From contig NZ_LZIC01000019.1 of NCBI RefSeq assembly GCF_001667185.1, positions 57,716-121,715 of the forward strand: a stretch of DNA of 64,000 bases. The letters run 5' to 3'. Origin of the DNA: Mycobacterium sp. 852002-50816_SCH5313054-b. Its GTDB lineage: Bacteria; Actinomycetota; Actinomycetes; Mycobacteriales; Mycobacteriaceae. Positions 27,205 through 37,258 of the stretch are shown one piece after another. Position numbers and translations under genes: made by a program. The first letter of the stretch is position 1; the number at the start of each line of letters is the position of its first letter. The notes under the pieces were generated by a model. It saw only the letters and a list, made by a program, of their open reading frames with translations, did not search any database and had not been told where the DNA came from.

Positions 27205-30200
27205 ATGGCCCTCCATCTTCACCGTGCCGAACGCACCGACGCACTCGCCGACGGTCTCGGCGCCCTGTTGACCAGCCCGCCGGCCGACCCGTTCGCCGAG
27301 GAGCTGGTGCTGGTCCCGGCGCGCGGCGTGGAACGCTGGCTCAGCCAGCGGCTGTCGCACGCGCTGGGGTGCCGGCCCGGCGCCGGCGACGGGGTGTGCG
27401 CGGGGGTCGCGTTCCGCAGCCCGGCCTCGTTGATCGCCGAGATCACCGGCACGGTCGACGACGATCCCTGGTCGCCCGAGGCGATGACGTGGCCGCTGCT
27501 GGAGGCCATCGATTGCAGCCTCGACGAGCCGTGGTGCCGAACGCTCGCAACGCATTTGGGCCACTTCGACACCGGCGAGGAGGCGGAGCTGCGGCGCGCC
27601 CGGCGCTATTCGACCGCGCGCCGGCTGGCGGGCCTGTTCGCCTCCTACGCGCGGCAGCGTCCGCAACTGCTCAGCGACTGGTTGGGCTGCGACGCGGGAG
27701 ACCTCGACTCCGACCTGCGCTGGCAGCCGGAGCTGTGGCGGGCGCTGGTCGAGCGCATCGACGCCGACCCACCACACGTCCGCCACCACAAGACGGTCGC
27801 GCGGTTGCGGGAGGGGCCCAGCGACCTGCCGGCGCGGCTGTCGCTGTTCGGGCACACCCGGCTGGCCGCCACCGACGTGCAGCTGCTCGACGCGCTGGCC
27901 ACCCACCACGATCTGCACCTGTGGCTGCCGCACCCCAGCGACGAACTGTGGCGGGCGCTGGCCGGCAGCCACGGCACCATCGCCCGCCGCGAGGACGTCA
28001 GCCACCGTGACGTAGTCCACCCATTGCTGGCGACGCTGGGGCGGGACCTTCGCGAGCTCCAGCGCAGCCTCCCCACGGATCCGCGAACCGACGAATATCT
28101 TCCCGGCCGGACGCACCCCGACACGCTGCTCGGCTGGCTGCAGACCGACATCGCCGCCAATGCCGTTCGGCCACAAGGGCGCAGGCTCGCCGCGGATGAC
28201 CGCTCCGTCCAGATACACAGCTGCCACGGCCCGGCCCGGCAGGTCGATGTGCTGCGCGAGGTGCTGCTCGGCCTGCTGCAGGACGACCCGACTCTGCAGC
28301 CGCGCGACATCCTGGTGATGTGTCCGGACATCGAGACGTACGCGCCGCTGATCGTCGCGGACTTCGGGCTCGGCGACATGGTGCATGGCGCGCATCCCGC
28401 TCACCGCTTGAGAGTGCGGCTCGCCGACCGTTCTCCCATTCAGACCAATCCCCTGCTCGGCCTGGCCGCGCAGTTGCTGGCGCTGGCAGGCAGCAGGGTG
28501 ACCGCCAGTGAGGTGCTCAACTTCGCCGAGGCCGCGCCGGTGCGCGGCCGCTTCGGCTTCACCGATGACGACCTGGAGGCCATCACCCGCTGGGTTCGGC
28601 AGGCGAACATCCGGTGGGGTTTCGACCAGGAGCACCGGCGGCCTTACCACGTCGACTTCGTGCACAACACTTGGCGTTTCGGCATCGACCGGGTGCTGGC
28701 CGGAGTCGCGATGTCCGACGATTCGCACGCCTGGATCGATTCGACCCTGCCCCTCGACGATGTCAGCAGCAACCGCGTCGACTTGGCGGGCCGGTTCGCC
28801 GAATTCGTCGACCGGCTGCAGCGAGTGGTCGACTCGCTCAGCGGGGCGCGGCCGCTACGGGAGTGGCTCGCGGGCCTGACCGACGGCATCGCCCTGCTGG
28901 CGCACATCGACGATTCGGACCTGTGGCAAACCAGCCAGCTGCACCGTGAATTCGCGCGGGTGTTGACCGACGCCGGTCCGCGGGCCGACACCACGCTGCA
29001 ACTGCCCGACATCCGGGCGCTGCTCGACCGGCACCTCGCCGGACGCCCGACGCGGGCCAACTTCCGCACCGGCACCCTGACCGTGTGCACCATGGTGCCG
29101 ATGCGCTCGGTGCCGCACCGGGTGGTCTGCCTCGTCGGGCTGGACGACGGCGTGTTTCCGCGCCTCGGCGTCGTCGACGGTGACGACGTGCTGGCCCGCG
29201 ACCCGATGACCGGTGAACGCGATATTCGTTCCGAGGACCGGCAATTGCTGCTGGACGCCATTGGCGCGGCCACCGAACACCTGGTGATCACCTATACCGG
29301 CGCCAACGAGTATTCCCCCCAGCCCCGCCCGCCCGCGGTGCCGCTGGCCGAGCTGCTGGACACCCTCGACATGACCGTGCCGAGCGAAAGGCCGGACCAG
29401 ATCCGCGAGCGCGTCGTCGTCCATCATCCGTTGCAGCCGTTCGACATTCGCAACGTCATCCCCGGAAGGCTGGTGCCGGAGGTTCCGTTCACCTTCGACC
29501 CGACGGTGCTGCGGGCCGCGCGGGCCGCAGCGGGTAAACGCGGCGAACCACCCTCGTTCATCTCCGGACCGCTGCCGCCACCGCGCGCCGACGACGTGAT
29601 CCTCGCCGATCTCGTCGGCTTCTTCAAAGACCCGGTGAAGGGCTTCTTCCGCGCGCTGGACTTCACGCTGCCGCGAGACGTCGACGGCGTGCAAGACGCC
29701 ATGCCGGTCGACATCAACAGTCTCGAGGAGTGGACGGTCGGCGACCGCATGCTCGGCGACATCCTGCTCGGGATGACACCGGATGACGCGCGTCAGGCCG
29801 AGTGGCGCCGGGGCACGCTGCCGCCGGGCCAACTGGGTTGGCGCAAGGCGGCCGAGGTTCGCGATCAGGCCGCCCTGCTGGCGGCCGCCGCCCAGCAGCA
29901 TCGGCGTGCCGAGGCCCGGGCGTATGACGTCGACATCGACCTCGGCTCCGGGCGACGGCTCACGGGGACGGTGTCGCCGGTGTACGGGGAGCGGCTGGTG
30001 TCGGTGACCTATTCCAAGCTCGACGGCAAGCACCTGCTCGAGTCGTGGATTCCGTTGCTGGCGTTGATCGCTCACGATCCGGCCCGCGACTGGTCGGCGG
30101 TGTGCATCGGCCGTCGCAAGAGGGGCACCGGCCCGCGGCTGGAGGGGCTGGGGCGACCGAACGATGACGCCGCCGCGATACTGCGCGATCTGGTGGCGAT

Positions 30201-30486
30201 CTACGACGCGGGGCGCCGGGAGCCGATTCCGCTGCCCATCAAGACGTCCTATGCCTGGGCGGCCGCACGCCACTGCGGCGACGATCCGGAGCGTGAGGCG
30301 GAATATCGGTGGAAGTGGGAGGACGAAGAGCCGGCACACGTGCGGGCCTGGGGCAAGAAGGTGCGACTGGCCGACCTCATGCAGCCGTTGCGACCGGGCG
30401 AGGAATGCGACGGTGAGGACAACCGGCTCGGCGCCTATGCAGCCCGGCTGTGGCTGCCGATGCTGCGCGCGGAGCGGAAGCCGTAG
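27205..30486 (+). CDS. recC: Exodeoxyribonuclease V subunit RecC
   Basis: RecC (1093 aa) is the scaffold and Chi-recognition subunit of RecBCD. It starts MALHLHRAERTDALADGL and contains ARGVERWLSQRLS and the helicase-like segment QIHSCHGPARQVDVLREVLL. In mycobacteria RecBCD acts in single-strand annealing rather than in main double-strand-break recombination. TATGGT lies nine bases before the ATG. recB follows with no intervening base, so the three genes form one operon. Confidence 0.96.
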   Translation: MALHLHRAERTDALADGLGALLTSPPADPFAEELVLVPARGVERWLSQRLSHALGCRPGAGDGVCAGVAFRSPASLIAEITGTVDDDPWSPEAMTWPLLEAIDCSLDEPWCRTLATHLGHFDTGEEAELRRARRYSTARRLAGLFASYARQRPQLLSDWLGCDAGDLDSDLRWQPELWRALVERIDADPPHVRHHKTVARLREGPSDLPARLSLFGHTRLAATDVQLLDALATHHDLHLWLPHPSDELWRALAGSHGTIARREDVSHRDVVHPLLATLGRDLRELQRSLPTDPRTDEYLPGRTHPDTLLGWLQTDIAANAVRPQGRRLAADDRSVQIHSCHGPARQVDVLREVLLGLLQDDPTLQPRDILVMCPDIETYAPLIVADFGLGDMVHGAHPAHRLRVRLADRSPIQTNPLLGLAAQLLALAGSRVTASEVLNFAEAAPVRGRFGFTDDDLEAITRWVRQANIRWGFDQEHRRPYHVDFVHNTWRFGIDRVLAGVAMSDDSHAWIDSTLPLDDVSSNRVDLAGRFAEFVDRLQRVVDSLSGARPLREWLAGLTDGIALLAHIDDSDLWQTSQLHREFARVLTDAGPRADTTLQLPDIRALLDRHLAGRPTRANFRTGTLTVCTMVPMRSVPHRVVCLVGLDDGVFPRLGVVDGDDVLARDPMTGERDIRSEDRQLLLDAIGAATEHLVITYTGANEYSPQPRPPAVPLAELLDTLDMTVPSERPDQIRERVVVHHPLQPFDIRNVIPGRLVPEVPFTFDPTVLRAARAAAGKRGEPPSFISGPLPPPRADDVILADLVGFFKDPVKGFFRALDFTLPRDVDGVQDAMPVDINSLEEWTVGDRMLGDILLGMTPDDARQAEWRRGTLPPGQLGWRKAAEVRDQAALLAAAAQQHRRAEARAYDVDIDLGSGRRLTGTVSPVYGERLVSVTYSKLDGKHLLESWIPLLALIAHDPARDWSAVCIGRRKRGTGPRLEGLGRPNDDAAAILRDLVAIYDAGRREPIPLPIKTSYAWAAARHCGDDPEREAEYRWKWEDEEPAHVRAWGKKVRLADLMQPLRPGEECDGEDNRLGAYAARLWLPMLRAERKP

Positions 30487-33400
30487 ATGGGCCAGCTGAC
30501 GGGGCGCTTCGATCTGGTGGGCCCGCTGCCGGCCCGGTGTTCCACCACGGTGCTGGAGGCCAGCGCCGGCACGGGCAAGACGTTCGCGCTGGCCGGCCTG
30601 GTGACCCGCTACCTCGCCGAGGGCGAGGCGACGCTGGACCAGATGTTGCTCATCACCTTCGGCCGGGCCGCCAGCCAGGAGCTTCGGGAGCGCGTCCGCT
30701 GCCAAATCGTCGAGGCGGTAGCCGCTTTCACTGACCCATCGACGGCCGGTGACAACGAATTGATCAAGCATCTGCTCGACGGCAGCGACGCTCAGCGCAC
30801 GGAACGTAGGCAGCGACTGCGCGATGCGCTGGCCGGCTTCGACGCGGCGACGATCGCCACCACCCACCAGTTCTGCCAACTGGTGTTGCGCTCGCTCGGC
30901 GTCGCCGGCGACACGGCGGGCAGTGTCACGCTGCTGGAGAGCCTCGACGAGCTGGTCGTCGAGATCGTCGACGATCTGTACCTCGCGCACTTCGGGCAGG
31001 AGCGCGACGACCCGGTGTTGCAGTACCGCGACGCGCTGCGGCTGGCGCGCGAGGTGGCCAACAACCCGTCCACGCAGCTGCGCCCCCGCGACCCCGAACC
31101 CGGCTCGCGGGCCGCGGTCTGCGTCCGCTTCGCGGAAGAGGTTCTCGCCGAGCTGAATACGCGCAAGCGTCGGCTGGGCGTCCTGGGCTACGACGACCTG
31201 CTGATCCGGCTCGCCGACGCGCTGGCCACCGACGAATCCCCCGCCCGGGTCCGCATGCATCAGCGCTGGCCCATCGTGATGGTCGACGAGTTCCAGGACA
31301 CCGACCCCGTGCAATGGAAGGTCATCGACCGCGCGTTCAGCGGGCGCTGCACCGTCGTCCTGATCGGCGATCCGAAGCAGGCGATCTACGCTTTCCGCGG
31401 CGGCGACATCGTCACGTATCTGCAGGCGGCTGAGGCGGCGGGCGAGAAGAAGACGTTGGGCATCAACCGGCGCAGCGATTCCGCGCTCGTCGAGCGGCTG
31501 CAGGTGGTGTTGCGCGGCGCCCAACTCGGTGACCCGACGATCGTGGTCAGCGACGTCGATGCCTATCACCGGGGCCACCGGCTGGCCGGGGCGCCGAGAA
31601 ACGACCCCTTCCGGTTGCGCGTTGTGCCGCGAAAGGCTTTGGGGCGCAAGGGCCTGGCGAACATGCCGATCGATGAGTTGCGCGAGCACATCGGCGCTGA
31701 CCTCGCGGCCGACATCCGCGCACTGCTGGCGAGCGGCGCGACGTTCGGCGGCGAGCCGCTGCGGGCCCGCGACATCGCCGTCATCGTGGAAAGGCACGAG
31801 GACGCCGGCGCTTGCTTCAGGGCGCTCTGCGACGCCGGCGTCCCCGCGGTGTACACCGGCAACACCGACGTGTTCGCCTCGGGCGCCGCCGCGGATTGGC
31901 TATGTCTGCTGGAGGCGTTCGACCAACCGCACCGTCCGGGCATGGTGCGCGCCGCGGCGGCGACCATGTTCTTCGGCGAGACCGCGGCATCGCTGGCCGC
32001 CGGCGGCGATGCGCTGACCGATCGGGTCGCGGAGACGTTGCGGGAATGGGCGGGCCACGCGCGGGAACGCGGCGTCGCCGCCATCTTCGAGGCCGCGCAA
32101 TTGCGGGGCATGGGTGACCGCCTGCTCTCCGCCCTGGGCGGTGAGCGGCACATGACCGACCTGGCGCACGTCGCGCAGTTGCTGCAGGACGTCGCGCACC
32201 GCGACCGCTACAGTCTGCCGGCCCTTCGCGACTGGCTGCGCCGGCAGCGCGACGAGCGCAGCGGCGCGCCCGAACGCAACCGGCGGCTGGACAGCGACGC
32301 GGCCGCCGTGCAGATCATGACGGTCTACGTAAGCAAGGGCCTGCAGTACCCGATCGTGTACCTGCCGTTCGCGTTCAACCGCAGCGTTCAGAAACGCGAC
32401 ATCGTGCTGTTCCATGACGACACGGTGCGCTGCCTGCATGTCGGCGGCAAGGACAGCCCGGACTTCCCCAGGGTCGAAGCGCTGGGCCGCCAGGAGGATG
32501 CCGGCGACGCCAGCCGGTTGACGTACGTCGCGCTGACGAGGGCGCAGACGCAGGTGGTGGCGTGGTGGTCGCCGGCCTACTACGAACCCAATGGCGGCCT
32601 GTCCCGGCTGCTGCGCGGCCGCCGGCCCGGCGAGTCCGTCGTGCCCGACGAATGTGAACCGGCGAAGATCTCCGACGACGACGCGATGGCCCGGTTCCGT
32701 GAGTGGGAGGCCGTGGCCGGCCCGGTGATCGAGGAGTCGGTCGTGGTCGCGGCCCCGGCGCTGGCGCCCGCGCCGGTGCCGTCGGATATCGACAGCCGCC
32801 ACTTTCACCGCACCATCGACACCGGCTGGCGGCGCACCTCCTACTCCGGCCTCATCCGGGATGCGGAGACCTCCGAGGCCACCGGGGTGAGCAGCGAGCC
32901 CGAGGTCACCGAGCTGGACGACGAGGCCGGCGATATTGCGTTGAGCGAGGCCGCATCCGGGCCGCACGTGCCATCCCCGATGGCGGATCTGCCCATGGGC
33001 GCGAAGTTCGGCACGCTGGTGCACGCGGTGCTGGAGACCGCCGACCCGTTGGCGTCCGACCTGGCCGCCGAGCTTGCGGCGCAGATCCGGCGGCACTCGG
33101 TGTGGTGGCCGGTCGCGGTGGCGCCGGAGGTGCTGGCGGAGGCGATGGTGCCGATGCACGACACCCCGCTGGGTCCGCTGGCCGGGGGCTTGACGCTGCG
33201 CCGGATCGGGCTGCCGGATCGGCTGGCCGAACTCGACTTTGAGTTCCCGCTGGCCGGCGGCGACCTTCGCTCGGCCACGCCCGAGCTGCGCCTGGCGGAC
33301 GTGGGGGCGCTGCTGCGCCTCCACCTGCCGGCCGACGACGCGCTGGCGTCGTATGCCGATCGGTTGGCGGGCCGCGCGCTCAGCGGGCAACCGTTGCGCG

Positions 33401-33807
33401 GATACCTCACCGGCTCGGTCGATGCCGTCCTGCGCGTCCCCGACGGTGCGGGGCATCGCTACCTGGTGGTGGACTACAAGACCAACTGGCTCGGCGATCC
33501 CGAGCGGACCCTGACGTCGGCCGACTACGACCGGGCGCGGCTGGTGGAGGCGATGCTGCATTCGGATTATCCGCTGCAGGCGCTGCTGTACAGCGTTGTG
33601 CTGCATCGGTTCTTGCGGTGGCGGGTCCCCGGCTACGATCCCGCCCGGCATCTCGGCGGTGTCCTCTACCTGTTTGTACGCGGGATGTGCGGCGCCGACA
33701 CACCGGTGCTCAACGGGCACCCGTCGGGGGTGTTCAGCTGGCGGCCACCCGCGTCGCTGGTTGCGGCGCTGTCGGATCTGCTCGACGACGGGAGGGCCGC
33801 CGCGTGA
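30487..33807 (+). CDS. recB: Exodeoxyribonuclease V subunit RecB
   Basis: RecB (1106 aa) is the 3'-5' helicase and nuclease subunit. Walker A is EASAGTGKTFAL (residues 24-35) and motif II is MVDEFQDTDPVQW. Late helicase motifs are QIMTVYVSKGLQYPIV and LTYVALTRAQTQ. The C-terminal nuclease motif is LVVDYKTNW. All motifs look intact. The stop codon overlaps the GTG of recD (GTGA). Confidence 0.97.
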   Translation: MGQLTGRFDLVGPLPARCSTTVLEASAGTGKTFALAGLVTRYLAEGEATLDQMLLITFGRAASQELRERVRCQIVEAVAAFTDPSTAGDNELIKHLLDGSDAQRTERRQRLRDALAGFDAATIATTHQFCQLVLRSLGVAGDTAGSVTLLESLDELVVEIVDDLYLAHFGQERDDPVLQYRDALRLAREVANNPSTQLRPRDPEPGSRAAVCVRFAEEVLAELNTRKRRLGVLGYDDLLIRLADALATDESPARVRMHQRWPIVMVDEFQDTDPVQWKVIDRAFSGRCTVVLIGDPKQAIYAFRGGDIVTYLQAAEAAGEKKTLGINRRSDSALVERLQVVLRGAQLGDPTIVVSDVDAYHRGHRLAGAPRNDPFRLRVVPRKALGRKGLANMPIDELREHIGADLAADIRALLASGATFGGEPLRARDIAVIVERHEDAGACFRALCDAGVPAVYTGNTDVFASGAAADWLCLLEAFDQPHRPGMVRAAAATMFFGETAASLAAGGDALTDRVAETLREWAGHARERGVAAIFEAAQLRGMGDRLLSALGGERHMTDLAHVAQLLQDVAHRDRYSLPALRDWLRRQRDERSGAPERNRRLDSDAAAVQIMTVYVSKGLQYPIVYLPFAFNRSVQKRDIVLFHDDTVRCLHVGGKDSPDFPRVEALGRQEDAGDASRLTYVALTRAQTQVVAWWSPAYYEPNGGLSRLLRGRRPGESVVPDECEPAKISDDDAMARFREWEAVAGPVIEESVVVAAPALAPAPVPSDIDSRHFHRTIDTGWRRTSYSGLIRDAETSEATGVSSEPEVTELDDEAGDIALSEAASGPHVPSPMADLPMGAKFGTLVHAVLETADPLASDLAAELAAQIRRHSVWWPVAVAPEVLAEAMVPMHDTPLGPLAGGLTLRRIGLPDRLAELDFEFPLAGGDLRSATPELRLADVGALLRLHLPADDALASYADRLAGRALSGQPLRGYLTGSVDAVLRVPDGAGHRYLVVDYKTNWLGDPERTLTSADYDRARLVEAMLHSDYPLQALLYSVVLHRFLRWRVPGYDPARHLGGVLYLFVRGMCGADTPVLNGHPSGVFSWRPPASLVAALSDLLDDGRAAA

Positions 33808-35531
33808 CGGTCGAGGCGATCGGCGCCGCGGGCAGGCTGCGGGCGTTCAGCGATGCCGGCGTCTTCGAGGCGGCGGATGTTCATGTGGCGCAGCGGCTTA
33901 CGGCGCTCGCCGGGGAGCCGGATGAGCGGGTGGCGCTGGCGATCGCCCTGGTGGTGCGCGCGCTGCGCGGCGGTTCAGTGTGCGTGGACCTGCGGGTGGT
34001 GGAGGCGCAGATCGGCATCGCCGACCTGCCGTGGCCCGAGGCGGACGAATGGATGGCCGCCGTGCGGGCGAGTCGGTTGCTCGGGTCACCGCCGGTGCTG
34101 CGGCTGTTCGGTGACCTGTTGTACCTGGACCGGTACTGGCTCGAGGAAGAGCAGGTGTGCGCGGACCTGCTCGCGCTGTCCGTTCCGGGGGCAACGGGTC
34201 AGACGCCGCCGCTAGATCGACTCTTCCCGCCGGGCTATGACGAACAGCGGGCGGCCGCCGAAATCGCGCTGTCGCAAGCGGTTACGGTGCTCACCGGTGG
34301 GCCCGGCACCGGAAAGACCACCACGGTGGCGCGGCTGCTGGCGCTGCTGGTCGAGCGGGCGGAGCTCACCGGCGCTCCGCGGCCGCGAATCGCCCTGGCC
34401 GCACCGACCGGCAAGGCCGCGGCGCGCCTGGCCGAGGCCGTCGCCGCCGAGGTCGAGAACCTGGACGCGGTGGACCGGGCTCGGCTGGCCGGGTTGCAAG
34501 CGACGACGCTGCACCGGCTGCTGGGCTCCAGGCCCGATACCTCCGTGCGGTTTCGACACAATCGCGGCAACCGGCTGCCGCACGACGTCATCGTCGTCGA
34601 CGAGACGTCGATGGTGTCGCTGACGATGATGGCGCGGCTGCTGGAAGCGGTGCGACCGGACACCCGGCTGATCCTGGTGGGCGATCCCGACCAGCTGGCC
34701 TCGGTGGAGGCCGGCGCCGTGCTGGCGGACTTGGTGGAGGGGTTGACCGCTCGACACGACGTGCGGGTGGCCGCCCTGCACACACCGCACCGGTTCGGCG
34801 AATCGATTGGCGCACTGGCCGAAGCGATCCGGATCGGCGACGCCGACCGCGTGGTGGGCGTGCTGCGTGCCGGCGGTGAGCATATCGAGTGGGTGGACTC
34901 CGACGGGCCTACCGACCGGCTGCGTGCGGTGCTGACCGGGCACGCGTTGCGGGTGCGGGAAGCCGCGGTGCTCGGCGCCGCCGAGGTGGCCCTGGCCACA
35001 CTCGACGAGCACCGCCTGCTGTGCGCGCACCGGCGGGGACCCTACGGGGTGTCGCAGTGGAACCGGCAGGTGCAGCGTTGGCTCTCCGAGGCGACGGGGC
35101 AGCCGGTGTTCTCGGATTGGTACGTCGGTCGGCCACTGTTGGTGACGGCCAACGACTATGGGCTCAAGGTCTACAACGGTGACACCGGGGTCGTCGTCGC
35201 CGGCGACGATGGGTCACGAGACGGCCTGCGGGCGGTCATCGCCGGCGCCACCGGAACCTTGGATTTCGCGACGAGCCGCCTCAGCGATATCGAGACGATG
35301 CACGCGATGACCATCCACAAGAGCCAGGGCAGCCAGGCGACCGAGGTGACAGTCCTCATGCCGCCGGAGGATTCGCGGTTGCTGACCCGCGAGCTGTTGT
35401 ACACCGCCGTGACCCGGGCCAAGGTGAAGGTGCGGGTGGTCGGAGCGGAGCCGTCGGTGCGCGCCGCTATCGAGCGGCGGGCGGTGCGGGCGAGCGGGCT
35501 GCGCCAGCGGTTGCAGCGCTTCACCCATTGA
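33804..35531 (+). CDS. recD: Exodeoxyribonuclease V subunit RecD
   Basis: RecD (575 aa) is the 5'-3' helicase subunit. Walker A is TGGPGTGKTTTVARLL and motif II is VVDETSMVSLTMM, with late motifs MTIHKSQGSQATEV and LLYTAVTRAK. The GTG start at 33804 overlaps the recB stop, giving the same length as the M. tuberculosis protein. Motifs appear intact, so RecBCD should be functional. Confidence 0.97.
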   Translation: MTVEAIGAAGRLRAFSDAGVFEAADVHVAQRLTALAGEPDERVALAIALVVRALRGGSVCVDLRVVEAQIGIADLPWPEADEWMAAVRASRLLGSPPVLRLFGDLLYLDRYWLEEEQVCADLLALSVPGATGQTPPLDRLFPPGYDEQRAAAEIALSQAVTVLTGGPGTGKTTTVARLLALLVERAELTGAPRPRIALAAPTGKAAARLAEAVAAEVENLDAVDRARLAGLQATTLHRLLGSRPDTSVRFRHNRGNRLPHDVIVVDETSMVSLTMMARLLEAVRPDTRLILVGDPDQLASVEAGAVLADLVEGLTARHDVRVAALHTPHRFGESIGALAEAIRIGDADRVVGVLRAGGEHIEWVDSDGPTDRLRAVLTGHALRVREAAVLGAAEVALATLDEHRLLCAHRRGPYGVSQWNRQVQRWLSEATGQPVFSDWYVGRPLLVTANDYGLKVYNGDTGVVVAGDDGSRDGLRAVIAGATGTLDFATSRLSDIETMHAMTIHKSQGSQATEVTVLMPPEDSRLLTRELLYTAVTRAKVKVRVVGAEPSVRAAIERRAVRASGLRQRLQRFTH

Positions 35532-35555
35532 GCGCGGCGCCCGATTCGGCGGCCT

Positions 35556-35561
35556 TAGAAT
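35556..35561 (+). promoter_or_regulatory. -10-like box (TAGAAT) before the TVP38-type gene
   Basis: TAGAAT ends ten bases before the ATG at 35572, giving a near-leaderless transcript if used. Confidence 0.35.
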
Positions 35562-35571
35562 CGCGGTCAGC

Positions 35572-36288
35572 ATGGTCGAAGAAGAGGGGCCCGCGCCCGT
35601 ATCCCGGGCAGGCCACATCGCGCGGCTCGCGGCGTTCGCCACCTTCCTCGCCGCGATGTTCTACCTGGTGGCCGTCGCGCGGGTCATCGACATCGAGGCG
35701 GTGCGGCGCGCGGTCTCGGCGACCGGGCCGGCGGCACCGCTGACCTACGTCGTGGTGTCGGCCGTCCTCGGCACGCTGTTCGTGCCCGGCTCGATCCTGG
35801 CCGCCGGCAGCGGCATGCTGTTCGGTCCGCTGCTGGGCGTCTTCGTGACGCTGGGCGCGACGGTCGGCACCGCGATGGCCGCCAGCCGCGTCGGGCGCCG
35901 GGCCGGCCGGGACAGCGCGCGGGCCCTGCTGGGCGAGCAACGTGCCGACCGCATCGACGGCCTGATCGAACAGCGCGGGCTGTGGGCGGTCGTGGGCCAA
36001 CGATTCGTCCCCGGCATCTCCGACGCGCTGGCGTCCTATACGTTTGGAGCGTTCGGAGTCCCGTTGTGGCAGATGGCGATTGGCTCCCTCATCGGTTCGG
36101 CACCGCGGGCGTTCGCCTACACCGCGCTCGGCGCCTCGATCAAGCACCTCTCATCGCCGCTGGCGTACGCGGCGATCGCGGTGTGGTGCGTGAGCGCCAT
36201 CGTCGGCGCGTTCGCGGCGCGGCGCGGATACCGGAAATGGCGCGAGCAGGCCCGCGCCACGGGCACCGATCGATCGCCGAACGTGTGA
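35572..36288 (+). CDS. TVP38/TMEM64 (DedA-superfamily) membrane protein
   Basis: The 238-aa integral membrane protein has an N-terminal helix (LAAFATFLAAMFYLVAVARV) followed by the SNARE-associated VTT domain. Marks of that domain are GTLFVPGSILAAGSGMLFG and QRFVPGISDALASYTFGAFGV. Relatives are membrane-homeostasis proteins or lipid scramblases/flippases; the precise role is not known. It follows recD by 41 bp and is close to Rv0625c in context. Confidence 0.85.
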   Translation: MVEEEGPAPVSRAGHIARLAAFATFLAAMFYLVAVARVIDIEAVRRAVSATGPAAPLTYVVVSAVLGTLFVPGSILAAGSGMLFGPLLGVFVTLGATVGTAMAASRVGRRAGRDSARALLGEQRADRIDGLIEQRGLWAVVGQRFVPGISDALASYTFGAFGVPLWQMAIGSLIGSAPRAFAYTALGASIKHLSSPLAYAAIAVWCVSAIVGAFAARRGYRKWREQARATGTDRSPNV

Positions 36289-36304
36289 CCTAGCGAGATT
36301 TCCG

Positions 36305-37258
36305 CTAAACCGCCGTCCGTTGCGCGGCCACGAAGAGGTTCCCCGGAACCTGGTCCTCGACCTCTTTCGGGGCTCTGCGGCCGTAGCCCGCCATCAGCTC
36401 GTCGGACGGCGTCACCGCCACCTCCCAGCCGTGGCGGCGAAACCACTCACCGACGTCCTCGCGCTCCTCGAAGTACCACAGCTCATCGGTGCGGGGGATC
36501 TCGCGGCCGGGGTCCACCTTGGCCATGAGTGCGCGAATCCGCTCCATCCGCTCGCGGCGCCTGGAGCGAAACCCGGGGTCGAGGAACTTCGGGCCCAGCG
36601 CCTCCACGGCGACCCGGCTGCCGGGCGCGGTGAGTTCCTGGATGCGTTCGAACAGCAACTCCTGGGCCACGGCGGGCAGGTAGGGCATCAGCCCCTCCGC
36701 CGACCAGACGCTGGGCGTCGACGGGTCAAATCCCGTCCGCCGCAACGCCTCCGGCCAGTCTTGGCGCAAGTCCACCGCGACGGCGACCCGGTTGCAGGCG
36801 GGCTGGGCGCCGTGACCGGTCAACGTCGACAGCTTGAACTCCAGCACCCTGGGCTGGTCGAGCTCGTACACCGTGGTGCCATCGGGCCAGGGCAGCCGCC
36901 AGGATCGCGCGTCCAACCCCGCCGCCAGGATCACCGCCTGGCGGATGCCGGCCTTGGCCGCGTCGAGGAAGAACTGGTCGAAAAACGCCGTCCGCGAAGC
37001 CATGTAGCCGACCATCGCCTTCATCTGCAGCGGCAGCGAGGGTTCGGCCTCGATGAGCTCGGCAGGCAGCTGAGGGGCGGAGTGCCAGTTCCACACCCCG
37101 TCGCCGACCGCGTCGAGGAAGACCTGGGCGAACGGGTCGGAGATCAACGGATTCTCGCTGCGGGTTTCGGCCGCGCGCGCCGAGGCGACGCCCAACGCCG
37201 TCGCGCCCACGCTTTCGGTGATCTCCCACGTGTCGTTGTCGGTTCGAGCCACGGTCAC
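36305..37258 (-). CDS. TIGR00027-type SAM-dependent methyltransferase, copy 2
   Basis: The 317-aa protein starts [20 protein letters not shown] and has the SAM-binding [15 protein letters not shown] and [14 protein letters not shown]. Both are characteristic of the putative mycobacterial O-methyltransferase family (LCMT/PPM1-like). The substrate is unknown. It overlaps the upstream paralogue by 4 bp, so the two are translated together. M. tuberculosis has several dispersed copies, and these two are tandem. Confidence 0.9.
   Translation of the reverse strand: MTVARTDNDTWEITESVGATALGVASARAAETRSENPLISDPFAQVFLDAVGDGVWNWHSAPQLPAELIEAEPSLPLQMKAMVGYMASRTAFFDQFFLDAAKAGIRQAVILAAGLDARSWRLPWPDGTTVYELDQPRVLEFKLSTLTGHGAQPACNRVAVAVDLRQDWPEALRRTGFDPSTPSVWSAEGLMPYLPAVAQELLFERIQELTAPGSRVAVEALGPKFLDPGFRSRRRERMERIRALMAKVDPGREIPRTDELWYFEEREDVGEWFRRHGWEVAVTPSDELMAGYGRRAPKEVEDQVPGNLFVAAQRTAV

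Noticed and set aside
28855..31797. 980-codon minus-strand frame
   Set aside because: It is antisense to recC and recB, which have full sets of helicase and nuclease motifs.
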